From Chlorocebus sabaeus (taxonomy: Eukaryota; Chordata; Mammalia; Primates; Cercopithecidae), in the NCBI RefSeq assembly GCF_047675955.1, contig NC_132915.1:47816026-47880025 (forward strand): a DNA stretch of 64,000 bases, in the 5' to 3' direction. Below the pieces are notes generated by a model that saw only the letters and a list, made by a program, of their open reading frames with translations, did not search any database and had not been told where the DNA came from. A program made the position numbers and the translations under genes. The first letter of the stretch is position 1, and each line of letters starts with the position of its first letter. Shown here one piece after another: positions 1 to 12,819 of this stretch.

Positions 1-480
1 TAAATCACCTGCAAGGAGAAGACAGTTCAAGTGAGGAAAGTGGGTAAGATCAATTGGAGCACAGAGAGAACAGGGGCCTAAGGAAAGAACCTTGGGGATG
101 ACAGCATTTGCTAGTCCAGATGAGTAAGAAAAGGCAGAGGACTAAACAGGAGAGAACTCGCTGCCAAGGAAGCCAGGGGAGCATATTCCACAGCAAGATG
201 TGAGGGAAGGTCATAGGATGTGGTGAATTTTACAGGATGCTGGTGAATTTCAGAGGAGCCACGTCAACCAAGTGGTGGGCAGAAGCCAGATTACAAAGCA
301 CTAGAGAATTTGGGGGTATTGGGGAAGTGGGTGCAGTGAACATGGGTTAGCCTTTCAAGAAGTTTAGAACTGAAAGGAAGGCAAGCAGGAGACAAGTTAG
401 ACCTCACCACTGACAAAGTGGAGTGTAAAGGCAGGAAAACACAGAGCAGGAGCTATGTGATAAAAGGGAGCTTGGTTTTA
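1..480. repeat. Ancient interspersed-repeat-like sequence, family unclear
   Basis: Purine-rich sequence with phrases such as AAGCCAGATTACA and GAGGAAAGTGG that recur in old mammalian LINE-type repeats. I cannot name the family. No coding frame is credible. Confidence 0.3.
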
Positions 481-599
481 ATAAAAAGAAGAGAAAGTGC
501 TTTCGTCTTAATAGCTCAAAGAATGCTGATAGCAGCCGTGTGTGAAATTGATTTCTGAGGCCCAGCACCAGAGACAGAGAGGCTGTGAGGCAAATGGGG

Positions 600-2150
600 T
601 AGTAAACCATGATTTAGCACCTTCACTTTCTCTGCTTATTACAAAACAGACTTTAAAAAAGATGCCTGTGGTGCGCCTCAGCAATCTTGATATTGTCTGT
701 GGCCAGGATCCATTTTAATATATTCCTGAGGCATTTTTGGTAATTCTAACACTGCTTGAGACATTAATCTATTAACTTTTCACATTGCTAAGCATGTTAA
801 TGCAATTTAAATATTATTTCTCTATTAAACAATATTGAATGATGTGGAAGGAAAAAGAACTATTCTTGCTGGAAACAAAAAGGTAACAGGCTGAAAATGC
901 TTACACATTGAAAAGCACAATTAAGCTTTATAAACTCTCAAAGTGTTTGCTTCTACTTTGCAAGCATTGAGAGCCAGAGAGGGCTCACAAGAATCACAAA
1001 AAATCATGTCCTGTTACATGTACTATTAATAATAAACATTTAGTAAGTCGTTTTGGAAATGGCTCCTTAACATGATCATTTAATTTATAAATTAGAAGAT
1101 GGCAGTCCTTCCTGTATATATAATATCTGGATGATATTTTTCAGTTTTAAAATGCCAACAGTACACAGAATTTAGCCAGCCCCAAAACATAAATATTTCT
1201 GTTGAACTTGACTGGAAGATAGGAAGACTGCTATATTTGTCTCTAATCACCATTATTATTTCCCATTTTAATACAAGTAGAGCTGTACTATTTACAGATA
1301 ATGATGACAAATTATAATGGCCTGGGAAGGACAGGTTCTTTTAGAAAGTTATTTTAAATAGGGCACTTATACTACAATCTACTCTGGACAAGATTTTAAA
1401 GAAAAAATTGTAGAATACCATGTTTTTGAAATAAATACCTATTTAACTAGAAAATGCATGGCCTGATTGATGTAGTTACAACAAATGCTACACTAAGACA
1501 ATAGTAACTGACTCTCATTTATTATTGATAAAGGACTTAATATGTAGGAAAGCATTTTTTTATACAGTAGGGAAGCACAATAACAGGGTTTCTGTTTTGA
1601 TACAAAACAAAGTATGTCATGAAGATTATTGATATAGCCCATTATAATACAAACATCACAGGAAGAAAAAAAAACATCATTCCTTAACACTTGGCTAGGA
1701 ATTAAGTCAATACAGAAACTGAAAGCCATCAAATAAAGCTGACTTTTATCTCATCATTTGGAAGACTTTTGCTTACGAGCATTTATTGCTTTTCCATGTA
1801 TTAAAGAGTAAACTCATTAATAAAAAGTACAGATTATAATTTAGCATTTCTTTTATTATTCAGAAGTCACTTTAGGATCTGCCATAGGTTCTGGATGCAG
1901 AAAATTGTACTAGTAAAGAAAGAAAGTCCCAGCAGAGATTCTCTGTTTCAAGAGTTGCTTTGTAACAAAACAATTCTTAGGACTGAAGCTGTAGGACTGC
2001 CTCTACTTGGATTTCATTTATTAATTGCACTGCACAACGTTTTTTCATATATTAGCACTTCTATTGAAAAAAATAACTGTATGAGTTATATAGAACAAAT
2101 GCTCACGTTCCATTTTACAAATTAGAAAATTGATTTGTAAATGTGCTTAA
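600..2150. other. AT-rich intronic sequence, nothing recognised
   Basis: No repeat, exon or RNA was recognised. The short frames here are chance ones in AT-rich sequence. Confidence 0.5.
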
Positions 2151-2159
2151 ATGAAATAG

Positions 2160-2340
2160 ACTAATTTAGAATCATAGACATTTTTGTAGCTAGAGGTGTC
2201 TTAGAAATTATCTAGTCGAAATTCTTTTTCGTGGAAGCGACTAAACTGAGGCAGACAAAACTAAGTTGCCTAAAATACAACAGCAGCAAAGTCAAGATAT
2301 AACAAAAACACCAGAGTGGCCAAATCCTGTTGCCTAGACT
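2160..2340 (+). repeat. Ancient SINE (MIR-like)
   Basis: It shows the order found in MIR-type SINEs: AATCATAGA, a TCTAG segment, AAACTGAGGCAGA, then a final TGTTGCCTAGACTG. Strongly diverged. Confidence 0.45.
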
Positions 2341-2352
2341 GTGTCCCTGTTT

Positions 2353-2368
2353 AGAAGTTTTTGCTCTC
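2353..2368 (+). repeat. Target-site duplication of AluY, left copy
   Basis: AGAAGTTTTTGCTCTC occurs here and again at 2678-2693, exactly bracketing the Alu. The perfect 16-base match fits a recent insertion. Confidence 0.95.
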
Positions 2369-2677
2369 AGGCCAGGCGCGGTGGCTCAAGCCTGTAATCT
2401 CAGCACTTTGGGAGGCCGAGACGGGCGGATTACGAGGTCAGGAGATCGAGACCATCCTGGCTAACACGGTGAAACCCCGTCTTTACTAAAAAATACAAAA
2501 AAATAGCCGGGAGAGGTGGCGGGCGCCTGTAGTCCCAGCTACTCGGGAGGCTGAGGCAGGAGAATGGCGTGAACCCGGGAGGCGGAGCTTGCAGTGAGCT
2601 GAGATCCGGCCACAGCACTCAAGCCTGGGCGACAGAGCGAGGACTCCGTCTCAAAAAAAACAAACAAAAAAAAAAAC
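2369..2677 (+). mobile_element. AluY of Old World monkey type (AluYR-like)
   Basis: Full-length Alu with an A-rich tail and perfect 16-base target-site duplications. Several sites match the AluYR subfamilies of macaque and baboon: GGCTCAAGCCTGTAAT near the start, GAGACGGGCGGAT, GAGAGGTGGCGGGCGCC in the right arm, and GAGCTGAGATCCGGCCAC where human AluY has GAGCCGAGATCGCGCCAC. The low divergence fits a lineage-specific insertion. Confidence 0.93.
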
Positions 2678-2693
2678 AGAAGTTTTTGCTCTC
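2678..2693 (+). repeat. Target-site duplication of AluY, right copy
   Basis: Perfect copy of 2353-2368. Confidence 0.95.
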
Positions 2694-2764
2694 GATATTA
2701 TGTATGTATACTCTGAAACATTTTTAAATTAGAAGTGCTCACCAAAAACTCAGCTGAACAGTAA

Positions 2765-2860
2765 ACATCCATTGAACATTAAACTCTGTATCAAGCCTTG
2801 TGTTAGACATTAGGGGTTAAGCTGAATATCACCTAGTCCCTAGCTTCAAGAACACTGTAT
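2765..2860 (+). repeat. L2 fragment
   Basis: Resembles the L2 3' region: a series equivalent to TGTGTTAGACATTAGGGG followed by a CCCTAGCTTCAAGAA segment. Diverged. The sequence from here to 3620 shows nothing else I recognise. Confidence 0.4.
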
Positions 2861-3624
2861 TGATATTTTGCCTCTATAAATTTATTTTAACATGAGAGCT
2901 CTATTATTTGAATTGCAAGATTTAGTTTTACGGATAATGTAATGGAAATATATTCTCCCGAGTCCAAAACTCTGACTTTAAAATGTGTGCCCAGATTTGC
3001 TTCTATCAGGTTATTTTTCCTGATTAATTCTGCTCAACTTTACATCTTTCTGTGATCTATGGTTATCTATATATTGTACTAATTTTTACACTCACTAAAA
3101 TATGATTTAATAAGTATTCTTTACTTCTTTTTAATTGGTAGAGGCCTATGCTTTTAATTAAGTCAGGACTTCCTCACCCACCTCTCTTCGTTCTCATTCC
3201 CAGTTCTCCTTCTAATCCCAGCACACTCATCTTCAAAAGCACAGCTTCCCAAGTGCTGCAGAGGGATGAAAATTGTTTACTCAGTGACGAGGTCCCTTTG
3301 GCAAACAAGGATCTAGTACTTGGATAAAGCTAGATTAAGCCAAGATGTGACAGGTTAATCATCTTTCAGCTTTACACATTTTGGGTAAATTTAGAGTTGG
3401 CATAAGAAGACATGTGAATAAGCAGAAATGTGATCCTTTTTGTGCCCCCATGGTTCAGATTCATTTTTGTCCTCTTATATTCCCTTGCTTATCTGCAGTT
3501 TCTGCATGTATTTTTCCCTCTGCCTTTAGATAATTTGAATGTATACGGACAAGAGTGAAAGCTGACAGCTGTTATGAATTAGACATTCAACTGCAACTTA
3601 TCCTAGCCTGCCTTGTGTTAATCA

Positions 3625-4890
3625 TTCTTTTAACGAATATTCCCTGAGACCGATTACGTATCTGGTGTTCCACAAAGTACTGGGCATATTCAGAGGCATA
3701 TTCCTCTTTGTCACAGCCCTTAAGAAGCACACAGTCCACTTCTGGGCATAGATGTGTAAACAAGTAACTATACTGGGTGGCTGACAAATGCTAAAACAGC
3801 CATTTGTATCAAGTTCTAGCAATATGCTCAAAACACACAGGATGGCCGGGCAGTGGCTCACACCTATAACCCCAGCACTTTGGGAGGCAGAAGTGGGCAG
3901 ATCACCTGAGGTCAGGAGTCCAAGATCAGCCTGGCCAACATGGTGAAACCCTGTCTCTACTAAAAATACAAAAATTAGCCAGGCATGGTGGCGGGTGCCT
4001 GTAATCCCAGCTACTCAGGAGGCTGAGACAGGCGAATCGCTTGAATCCAGGAGGTGGAGGTTGCAGTGAGCTGAGATCACACTACTGCACTCTAGTCTGG
4101 GTGACAGACTGTCTCAAAAAAGGAAAAAAAAAAAAGAAAAGAAAAACAGGCCAAGCAGTGATTGATTCTACCTAGAGATAAGATAAAATTTTACTAGACG
4201 ATGGCAGTGGCATTGCATCTTAAAGCAGGAGCAGAAGTACACAAGTCGAATGAAATAAAAAGATGTGAGCAAGATGGTGAGGAGGGGAATCTAGGTACTA
4301 CCAAGATCATGACCCGATTACTAGAGGTCCTCACAGCACCTGTGTGACTGAGAATCATGACCCATTACTGGAGTGTAGAGGCCATGTATGATCACAAAAA
4401 GCAGGAATGAATCTAGAACGCTGATTTAGGGCCAGTTTATGAAGGGTCTTGTATGCTATGCAAATAACTTGGACTTTACCCTATATCCAATGGCTCTTCA
4501 CCTTTTTCGAAGAATTTGATAAAAGCTATAAATTCTCTCTCCAGAAGTATGATAACACACATATGCTCAAAATGTGGCATAGAGTTTCTGAGAGTTCACA
4601 GCCCACCTGGAATTTATTAATACTACTAGGTCCCACCAGTTTTAGGCAGTGGAGCCATAGAAAATCTCCTAGCAAGGAGTGAACAGTTGAGCTTTGTATT
4701 CTAGCAAGATAACTGGCAATGATGAAGAGGACAGATTGGTGGGAAGAGAGGCTGGAGGTCGAAAACACCAGATGGTAAGTCGATTGCAAAGTGCCAGACA
4801 TGAATGGTAGTACTAGAATTATGTCAGTGAAAGTAAGATTGGACGGGGTGAGAATGGAAGAGAAAGGCATTTCAGAAATGGAATTGATAA
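3625..4890 (+). repeat. L2 (LINE) copy interrupted by an Alu
   Basis: The left part (3625-3840) has the L2 pattern of a CCAGGCACTG-like segment then CAGCCCTTAAGAAGCACACAG. After the Alu, 4148-4890 continues with the L2 3' consensus order: GTGGCATT, GGGTCTTGTATGCTATGC and a TTGGACTTTA segment. Too decayed for any reading frame. Confidence 0.55.
3844..4147 (+). mobile_element. AluS-type
   Basis: Starts GGCCGGGCAGTGGCTCACAC, has both monomers, and ends in an A-rich tail with G interruptions. It is inserted into an L2. Confidence 0.95.
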
Positions 4891-4899
4891 GACTTGATG

Positions 4900-7800
4900 T
4901 CTGATTAATTACAAATGATGTTGAGCAGTTAAATATTTTGTTGTTATCTTAATCTTCCCCACTAAACTGTAAATCCTCTAAAGCTGTTGCTGACTCAAGC
5001 AGGACTCAGGGAATGAGCAGGAATGAACACATAAGCATGCAGGATTAGAAACTTCACATTCATATGAAAGCAACAGGTCCCTCAAAAGCCAAGAGGCAGA
5101 GGGCTGTGAGGTAGGGTAGTGACCTCTGAGGCTAATCACTGTTTATGGACACACAATCAAATAAGGTGCTGTTGAAAATAGTAAACCTGAGTAAAGTAGT
5201 GATTAACTTGTCGGTTGCCATCTCTACCTTACGTGGTTTCCCCGTCCCAGAGCATCTCCTGGATTGCTAAGAGACTAGGTTGGTTTGCTTTACATTCATA
5301 ATGGGAAATTATGACCAGAACCTCAAAATCAACCTACTCCCAAAACTGCAAAATTTGCCAAAGTGTTCCAGATATCCAAGCTGCTGCCTGTAGTTACAGC
5401 TACAGGTTAAGCTAGAGGAAAACGTTATCTATTAAAGGTACAAAGATATGGTCATTGAGAGAGCAACTGCTTTTTAGAACGAAGTCATCTAAGTTGCAGG
5501 CACAGAGTTTTTGATGGAATTCATCTCCTAGTGTGTGTGTGAAGGTGGGGGAGTGATACATATTTGAGCTGGAGAACAGAAGAAAGTCCCCAAAATGGAA
5601 ATCACTTGGCAATTTTAAGTGACTAGATATTTCTCATGCTTTTGCTTTCTACCCCACCTTATGCTTACTCTATGCTGTGTGTACCTTTTTGAGAGATAAA
5701 TGACAAATATGTAAACATTTAAAACAAAACATACTTCCAGGCATTTCATCATTGATTAAATATTTGTTGAAATCTCACATTTTCTTCAAAATGATATTCT
5801 TAATAATTATTTCAATAACTGCAGATAACTCAAAAATAGAAAGCATCACCCCTGCCTTTAAAGAGCTTCCAGTCTAATTGAGAAGATAATTGTTAGACAG
5901 AACGATAATCCCAAAGAGCTACAAAGTCTTGTTTTAATTTATTCTATACTGATTCTTTGTAAACTGATACTACATAATGAGACATCAAGTAACTTCAGGT
6001 TAAAGAGAATATTGCAATACTAAGAGCTTATCATTCTACTTTTTCTGAGTAAGGAGAACTGAACTTAAGCAAAAGTAGAAACAAGAATGTAAAAAAGAAG
6101 AAAGCATAATATTAAGCCAGGGAGAATGTTTTAAATTTCAATCCCATACATCCTACAATATCTAGATGGTATTTAAGAGAGAATGCATCCAATTATAAGC
6201 GTAGGAATAGAACCTAAACCACATCCAGCATCCCATGGAACTTAATTCAGAACTATTACACCACATTTTTTTTCTTGGCTCAGATGGCACAATAGTCAAC
6301 CAAAGAAGAGAGAAAGTTCTACCAAAACCAAAAGCTGACTTGTTTGAGAGTGACATGAAGTTAGCTAGTCATTTCATGCAGCTTCCCTTTTATCAGTTAT
6401 AATTTGGGTTTTTTTGCCTATCAAACCCTAAGCCATATTAATCTATTAATGTTCCAGTTTCCTCAGCAAATCACAAAATGAGATTTTTCTCCAACAGGAA
6501 TTCTTTCTCTATGATTCCAAACCCCAACATGTGCTTTCCAGAGCCTCAGATGTTTCCTTGGTTCTACAGATGTTTTGTAAATTCATTTCAGCTAAATTTG
6601 CCAGCGCTGCAGAAAGTATCTATGGCTGATTGGAGTCACAGTTTGGATGGAGCTCTAGTTAGATTAGATGGAAATGGAAACTAAAACTTCTAACTGGCTC
6701 ACCAGGAAGTCAGGAATTCACAAAAAGAGCAGAGAAGGAATTTCGTGGGAGGGGGTGTTTCAAACATGCCTGTTTCGGGGAGTGGAGGGTGTGGAAGCCC
6801 TGGGGGGTGACTCTTCACTGTTTTCCTTGGTGTTGGGCCTACATATTATTTTCCACTGGAGATTTGTTTTCCTTTCTAAGTATAGGAAAAAGAAGAAAAC
6901 AAAAAACAACAGCAACCAGGAACAGTTGCTTCATTTTTAGAACTCCAGGTTAAATGGCTGTTTCACACCTGAGGTGAAATAGTATCAGGGTTTAAAATAC
7001 CCCTACAGGCCAGGGGCCAGGAAAGTGATGACTTCCTTCAAAATCATGAAATAAATGAATTTTTGAAAATGACTATAGTTTCTACAGGATACAGTTCTCC
7101 TGTTGTCCACTTTTCCTTTGTAAAATACATGAATTACCAGCTTCAGCCTTCTACTCCTAATTGAGCACTCCCTAGGTCTAGAAGTTCAGCTATTATAGTT
7201 ATTACAAAGCAGATTATTATCATGGAAAAAGAGAACCAGACTGACAGGCTATTTCTAGTAGAAAATCTCCTTAAGTCTTGCAAATTAAAAGTGTTTGAAA
7301 TCTCTATCAGAAAAAAATGCATTATAATGTTTATATTAATATTCTCTTAGTCTTATGACAAAGCAGTTATAGTGTTTCCATTTGCTAAGTTTGTGCTTTT
7401 AAAGTAATAGAAACTGACAGTGATCAAATATTTTATCTATGCCTTCCCTTGAGATAAGCTGATTCAAAATATTTAATGGTCCGTCGAAAATTTCCTGAAT
7501 ACTAATCTTTGTTCATATTGGCAATTATTGATTTTAATTCAACTGGCTGTGAAATTGTGTTCCATTGAAGCTTTCCAAAACGCCCAGAGGTTTCTCAGCA
7601 GTTTTCTAGATGAGCTATAATCCAGGCTTGACCTTGGATAGAAAACAAAATAAAATCAAGTTACCATAGTTCTGAAATGAAAACCTTACAGAAGTATTTG
7701 ACATTGAACAGAGTCAGATTTTTGTTTCCTAAAAAGTGATGAAGCTGTTTTAATTTCATCTCCAAATTGTTATCCCGGGTTGAGAAGGAATTCTGAGAAC

Positions 7801-7907
7801 AAAATAATATTTTAGAAGAAAAGCAACACAGTTGTCATTTTATAGTAAATTAACATACTGATAAATACTCTTTGAAAAGGAAAGAAAGGTCAAAATATGC
7901 AGCTAGG

Positions 7908-7951
<44 letters not shown>

Positions 7952-8060
7952 ACACAACAAAAACAAAACAAAACAAAAGATAGATATAGACATAAAATCT
8001 GGCTTTACCAGATATTAGCTATGTGACATGAGTGTGTGTGTGCATTTGTGGTGTGGGGGT
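4900..8060. other. Intronic sequence with one L2 trace
   Basis: At 5740-5920 an L2-like stretch occurs (AATATTTGTTGAAATCTCA, then CTTTAAAGAGCTTCCAGTCTAATT). Otherwise nothing was recognised. 6940-7900 is repeat-free to my eye. The longer frames near 6478-6940 have no recognisable protein. Confidence 0.45.
7912..7949 (+). repeat. Poly(A) run of 38 bases
   Basis: An uninterrupted run of 38 A, followed by CCACACAAC and a CAAAA-rich stretch. No SINE or LINE body precedes it. Confidence 0.97.
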
Positions 8061-8061
8061 G

Positions 8062-8740
8062 GGAGCAGGGAGAGATAAAATAATTGGCACTAATATTCCA
8101 GAAACTACACTAGGTATTTCCCATGTGTTCTCTCTGTTAATCACCATATTATGAGAGGTATCAATGTTTCCTTTTTCTTTTTTTTGAGAATGGGGTTTTA
8201 CTCTTGTTGCCCAGGCTGGAGTGCATCGGCCCAATCTCAGCTCACTGCAACCTCCACCTCCTGGGTTCAAACGATTCTTGTGCCCCAGCCTCCCAAGTAG
8301 CTGGGATTACAGGCAAGCGCCACCATGCCTGGCTAATTTTTTGTGTTTTTAGTAAAGATGGGGTTTCACCATGTTGGTCAGGCTGGTCTCAAACTCTTGA
8401 CCTCAGCTGATCCGCCCGCCTCGGACTGTCAAAGTGCTGGCGTGAGCCACCTTGCCTGGCCACTGTTCCCATTTTATCCATGAAGAAACTCTGGCTAAAC
8501 GAGGTCTGACAACACGTCTAAGTCAAGTTTACCAGTATATGACTAGGAAAGTCCATCTCACTCTCAAGTCTGTGCTCTTTCTCCTGCAGCATGATACAGG
8601 TTGTTCAATCTCACAGCCTCAATTTTCTTATTTCTAGAATAAGGAAAAAAAAATTCTTACCTGACCTGGGTAATTGTGAGGATTAAATACAATCATTTGT
8701 CTAAATCTTGGCATGCTTCCTGGCATGTAGGTACTTAAGA
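8062..8740 (+). repeat. MIR copies flanking an Alu
   Basis: 8062-8171 and 8462-8590 read as one MIR split by the Alu: GGTATTTCCCATGTGTTCTC, then CCCATTTTATCCATGAAGAAACT. 8600-8740 reads as a second MIR (CCTCAATTTTCTTATTTCTAG and GTGAGGATTAAATACAAT). Confidence 0.6.
8172..8461 (-). mobile_element. AluS-type, antisense
   Basis: Reverse-complement Alu: T-rich start, GCCCAGGCTGGAGTGCA, AGCTCACTGCAACCTCC, TTTCACCATGTTGGTCAGG, ending GAGCCACCTTGCCTGGCC. There is a short deletion near 8430. Confidence 0.95.
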
Positions 8741-8749
8741 GACCCCAGT

Positions 8750-11065
8750 TTTTCCTCACCGTCAACTCTTTAGGCGTAGGTGCAGTTAGGTGCCTTAACA
8801 GGAATGTGCAAAAGTGCACTGGAATGTGTGCATAGATGCTGAGAAAGCAAAAGGGAGACAGGTACCCAAAAGTCCTCCTTGGCCTGTATAGCTTTTACAC
8901 CCTGTTATAGAATTGACTTTTCTCTTCAGTAGCAAGGGACAGGCTTCATGCAGTGGCCTCTGAAAGACCATGCACTGTGTCACTGGCAGTTCATCATATC
9001 TCCCAACAGTGCAGCTGTGATAAGAACCAGATGATCCAAATTTCCTAAGCAAAGCCAGCAGCAAATATCATCTGGGAAGGCGCATGCCTCAGTATCCACA
9101 CACTACACTCTTTAAGAAAGTACATCAAAAAGCTAATGGACTTTTACAAGAGCCCAGTTACTGCTTAATGTCTGTGAGCTCTCAGGAGCAGGGAATCACA
9201 ACCCCTACCATGTACAGTTGGCGGCAGAACCAGTATTCCAACTTGTTAAAGAAGCCAAGGATTAGATAAGATTTATAGAGACCTGATGTGGGTAGGGCAG
9301 CTAAAAATGGAATCTGCAGATTTGTTTCCAAAGCTGCAGACACGGCCAGGATGTTTCTGTGTATAGATTGCTCCACTTTGCGTGGGCAGACCACAGGAAA
9401 AATGGTTCTCTCATCACTGGAGGAGTTGCCCCTCTTTTTAATACAGAACTGTGTGACATCCATTTGATACAGCCACATACACAGCTCCAGATAGCTTAAG
9501 CTAAATGCTGTCTGTCTGGAAGTGGAAAACCAGAGGTTCAGGTACCTTCTTGATGTTCTTAGAATTGTAAGCGCCATTCTTTGCCTTGTCTCATAGCCTT
9601 TTTGTTACTTCTGAGGATCTGTTGACATCTGAAAAACACTTCTCTTATACTATAACTTCAGCTGTTACATGACTTCATTTTTACAAAAAAAAAAAACTAT
9701 CAAGCATTTCCTCAGCACCTACTTTTTTTTTTTCATTTAATTTTGTATAGCTTGACCTCTTGTTTTAACATTTGGAAAAAATATTTTCCAAGTACCCTGT
9801 ATGTATGTGTCTCTGAGCAAATATAACTCTAGTCCTTCATTGCTAATTTCTGCTTCATCTTACATCTTTCACCTATTTGATAACCTGTGCAGGTTCCAAT
9901 GAAAGAGGCTATGGATAAGTAGTACATAGGAGGTCATTCTAAGGTGAAGTGTCTATTGGGCAGAGGGCTGCAGGGAAAACATTGCTTCATGTGATTACTC
10001 AAATTGTTTAACTACTTGTAGCTGTCAGGCTTGGAGCTGTTCACCTGAGACTTTGTTGCTGCAATTGGCTCTGGAATTAACCACAAAACTATCAGATGAA
10101 AACCACGTTTAGATAAGCCAGTAATGGCAAGAAAATGACACCATTCTGAGGTTGATGGATGCAGGAGAGTTCTTCTAGTATTTGTAGAAGGCATATAATG
10201 ATCTGTGACCACAATCTGTATTCCATGCACCTGGCATTTACTGAGGCTGAGAACGTCTTGACTGGCCAGGAACAATGTATCAATGGAGTTGGGGGGTTGA
10301 TTGCTGAGTTTCTGAGAAGATAGCAGTTGATTTAGGAGACTTAATCAACACTACATTTAAAGGTCAAAATGTGGCACCAAAGATCTAAAAATGGCTGAAC
10401 TGTTTCTAAATTCAATAACTCAATGGGCCTAGTCAATTTCCATAAAATTATAGGGCCAAAAACTCAGGCACTTCTCTCAGTGGATTTCTCAAATGCTAGA
10501 TCAAAACAGCTGCCAATTGTCCATTCTCACTCATCCAATGCCTATAAAGTAAAATAGTTGTTGTAATAAGAAAGGGCTTTATAATGGCCTTTTCCCTCAA
10601 GTTCAATATGAGATGCACTCTAGACTTTTTATGATAAATCTCCTACTAGTGAAACATTGCCTTACATAAAGAACTTACTGGTTGTTCTTTAGTTCTTTGT
10701 CATTGATATTAATAGCTAAAGACCATCATCTCACATGAGATTGCTACTGAAATTTCCAGCAGTGGGGTCAGGGATAATCTTTTGATCACTGTGTTCAATA
10801 GCACCCATAACCTTCCTTTTGAGACACTGAATTACAACATTACATTTATCTGATGAAAATCAAATTGAAGAACATTGGCTGGCCTGTATAGAAAAACTTA
10901 GATGTTTTAATTTCAGAAGCAATCAGCATTACTTTTAAGCAACCCATTATCTGCTGTTTATTTTTCTTCTGCCTCTATTTCCCCTGCTAGATGCAATTCA
11001 AAGTTTACCCTTTAGAAAATTGCTGCTGTAAAGTTAAAAGGACTGTACATTCAAAAGTAAAAGAG
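8750..11065. other. Intronic sequence, nothing recognised
   Basis: No repeat family was recognised. It contains the longest frame outside known repeats, 131 codons on the minus strand at 9182-9577. That frame shows no family motif, start context or conservation evidence, and I treat it as chance. Confidence 0.45.
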
Positions 11066-11070
11066 TAATG

Positions 11071-11344
11071 GGGCCGAGCATGATGGCTCATGCCTGTAAT
11101 GCCAGCACTTTGAGGGGCGAAGGTGGCTGGATAGCTTGAGCTCAGGAGTTCAAGACCAGCTTGGGCAACATAGCGAAACCTCGTTTCTATGAAAAATACA
11201 AAAATTAGCTTGGTGTGGTGGCAAGCACCTGTAGTCCCAGCTACTCAAGAGGCTGAGGGAGGAGGATCCCTTGAACCCAGGAGGTCAAGGCTGCACTCCA
11301 GCCTGGGAAACAAAGCAAGACACTGTCTCAAAAAAAAAAAAAAA
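11071..11344 (+). mobile_element. AluJ-type with right-arm deletion
   Basis: An old, diverged Alu (GGGCCGAGCATGATGGCTCA, GTTCAAGACCAGCTTGGGCA). In the right arm AGGTCAAGGCTGCACTCCAG joins two points that are normally about 25 bases apart, so an internal deletion is present. Ends in an A tail. Confidence 0.9.
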
Positions 11345-12815
11345 TGTAGAAGAGAAATAAGTATGTGTTCTACCAGGGCCAGACACAAAATTTGTTTATC
11401 GTGAAGAAAGTCTTAAAAGCTGCAATAAGCAAATACTTCTAGATTTTAAATAATCAGAAAAGCATCTCTAAAGAGTCATTGCTGGTTATAGATGTAAATG
11501 TCTGGCACAGTTAAAAAGCAGAAAAATTACTTTCTCCAACATTAAACATGGATTCCATTGGAATGAATTATGTTTATTCTACTTGTTAAAAGAAAACTTG
11601 GAGTTTGTTTGGCTTTGTGAGATAGACCTATCACTTGCTTCTGGGTTTGCATGAGATCTCATTCAGAGACATCGTGGGCACTTACTATGTGTAGTGCTGA
11701 AACGTGTAATATGTGATGAGATAAGATGCTTAGCAGTGAAACCTCACCATTGAAGCTTTTAGCACTTCTTCAAACAAGGCACATGAAAAATATCAAGGAA
11801 CTTTAGCACAGAGTTTGAAACAACTTGTTTTTCTAGAAGAAATCACAACCGTACATTATTTACCAAATATCTTACCCAGAGAACAGCCAGAGGGAAACTC
11901 CCCAAGGATCTGGCATTGGAGTGTTTTTATCTCATATGAAAATGCAGTTTGCCAGTGAATGTTGCATGTGGATTTTGTTTTGTTTGGTTTTGTTTTGTTT
12001 TTGCAGTTGTAGTAATGGATAGCATCAAAGTTTGTAATCACTCATTTCAATTACTGCATGAACCTTAACATTTGTGATACTGGTTTCATCAAAGTCATAT
12101 TGAATGTGAGTAAAATGAGAGAAATTGCATCACACAAATGTATATTTGTCACACAAATAGAAACTGCTTCAGGAAAATCCTGTACCTCTCTCAGCAGTCA
12201 GCCATCCTGTCTTCTATTCACATGCAGCAAACAAAGAGTTAGAAGATACACAATTAACTTTTAAAAATCTGAGGGATGAATTTAATGGGCCATGGAGAAG
12301 AAATTTGGGTATGGCAAAGAATCTTTTCTCTCTCACTGTTTTCGGTTCTGAAAACAGAGCACCTCATATTGCAGTGATTAAAGATTGATTTTAATCATCC
12401 TAAAAACCAGGCTTTGGAGCTCAATAAATTCTTCCTTTCAAAAGTACAGATTTTGGGGTTACCAATGTGGCTCTGTTACCCAGGCTTTGCCACATTTTAT
12501 AAGAACATAAAACTGCTGGCAGATTACATCACCAAGCAGATGCAATATGACAAGTGGCTGCAAGGTCGTACTGTGGGAAAGTCAGGGATTTCAGGGAGAT
12601 GATATCTTACGAGTACAGTGTCTCAACTCAACTCAACAGCAAAAAGCCTGGTGCCTTACCAGTGTACCTCCTGTAAACTTTCAGAGCCCATATATGTTTA
12701 TACATATTAATAATAAGTAATAAATAATGTTAAATAATAATAGCAACAAATGCTTATACAATGTAGTGCTTATTATTTAGGCCCTATGTACTTTTAAAAA
12801 TATATGTGCATATTT
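11345..12815. other. Intronic sequence, nothing recognised
   Basis: The only notable item is a (TTTTG)n-like tract at about 11972-12002. No exon or transposon was recognised. Confidence 0.5.
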
Positions 12816-12819
12816 GTTT

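Noticed and set aside
9182..9577. 131-codon minus-strand frame, the longest outside recognised repeats
   Set aside because: No motif, family resemblance, codon signature or splice context; chance is expected at this length in 64 kb.
10012..10283. Overlapping minus-strand frames of 87 and 63 codons, possible processed pseudogene
   Set aside because: No recognisable parent protein, no A tail and no target-site duplication.
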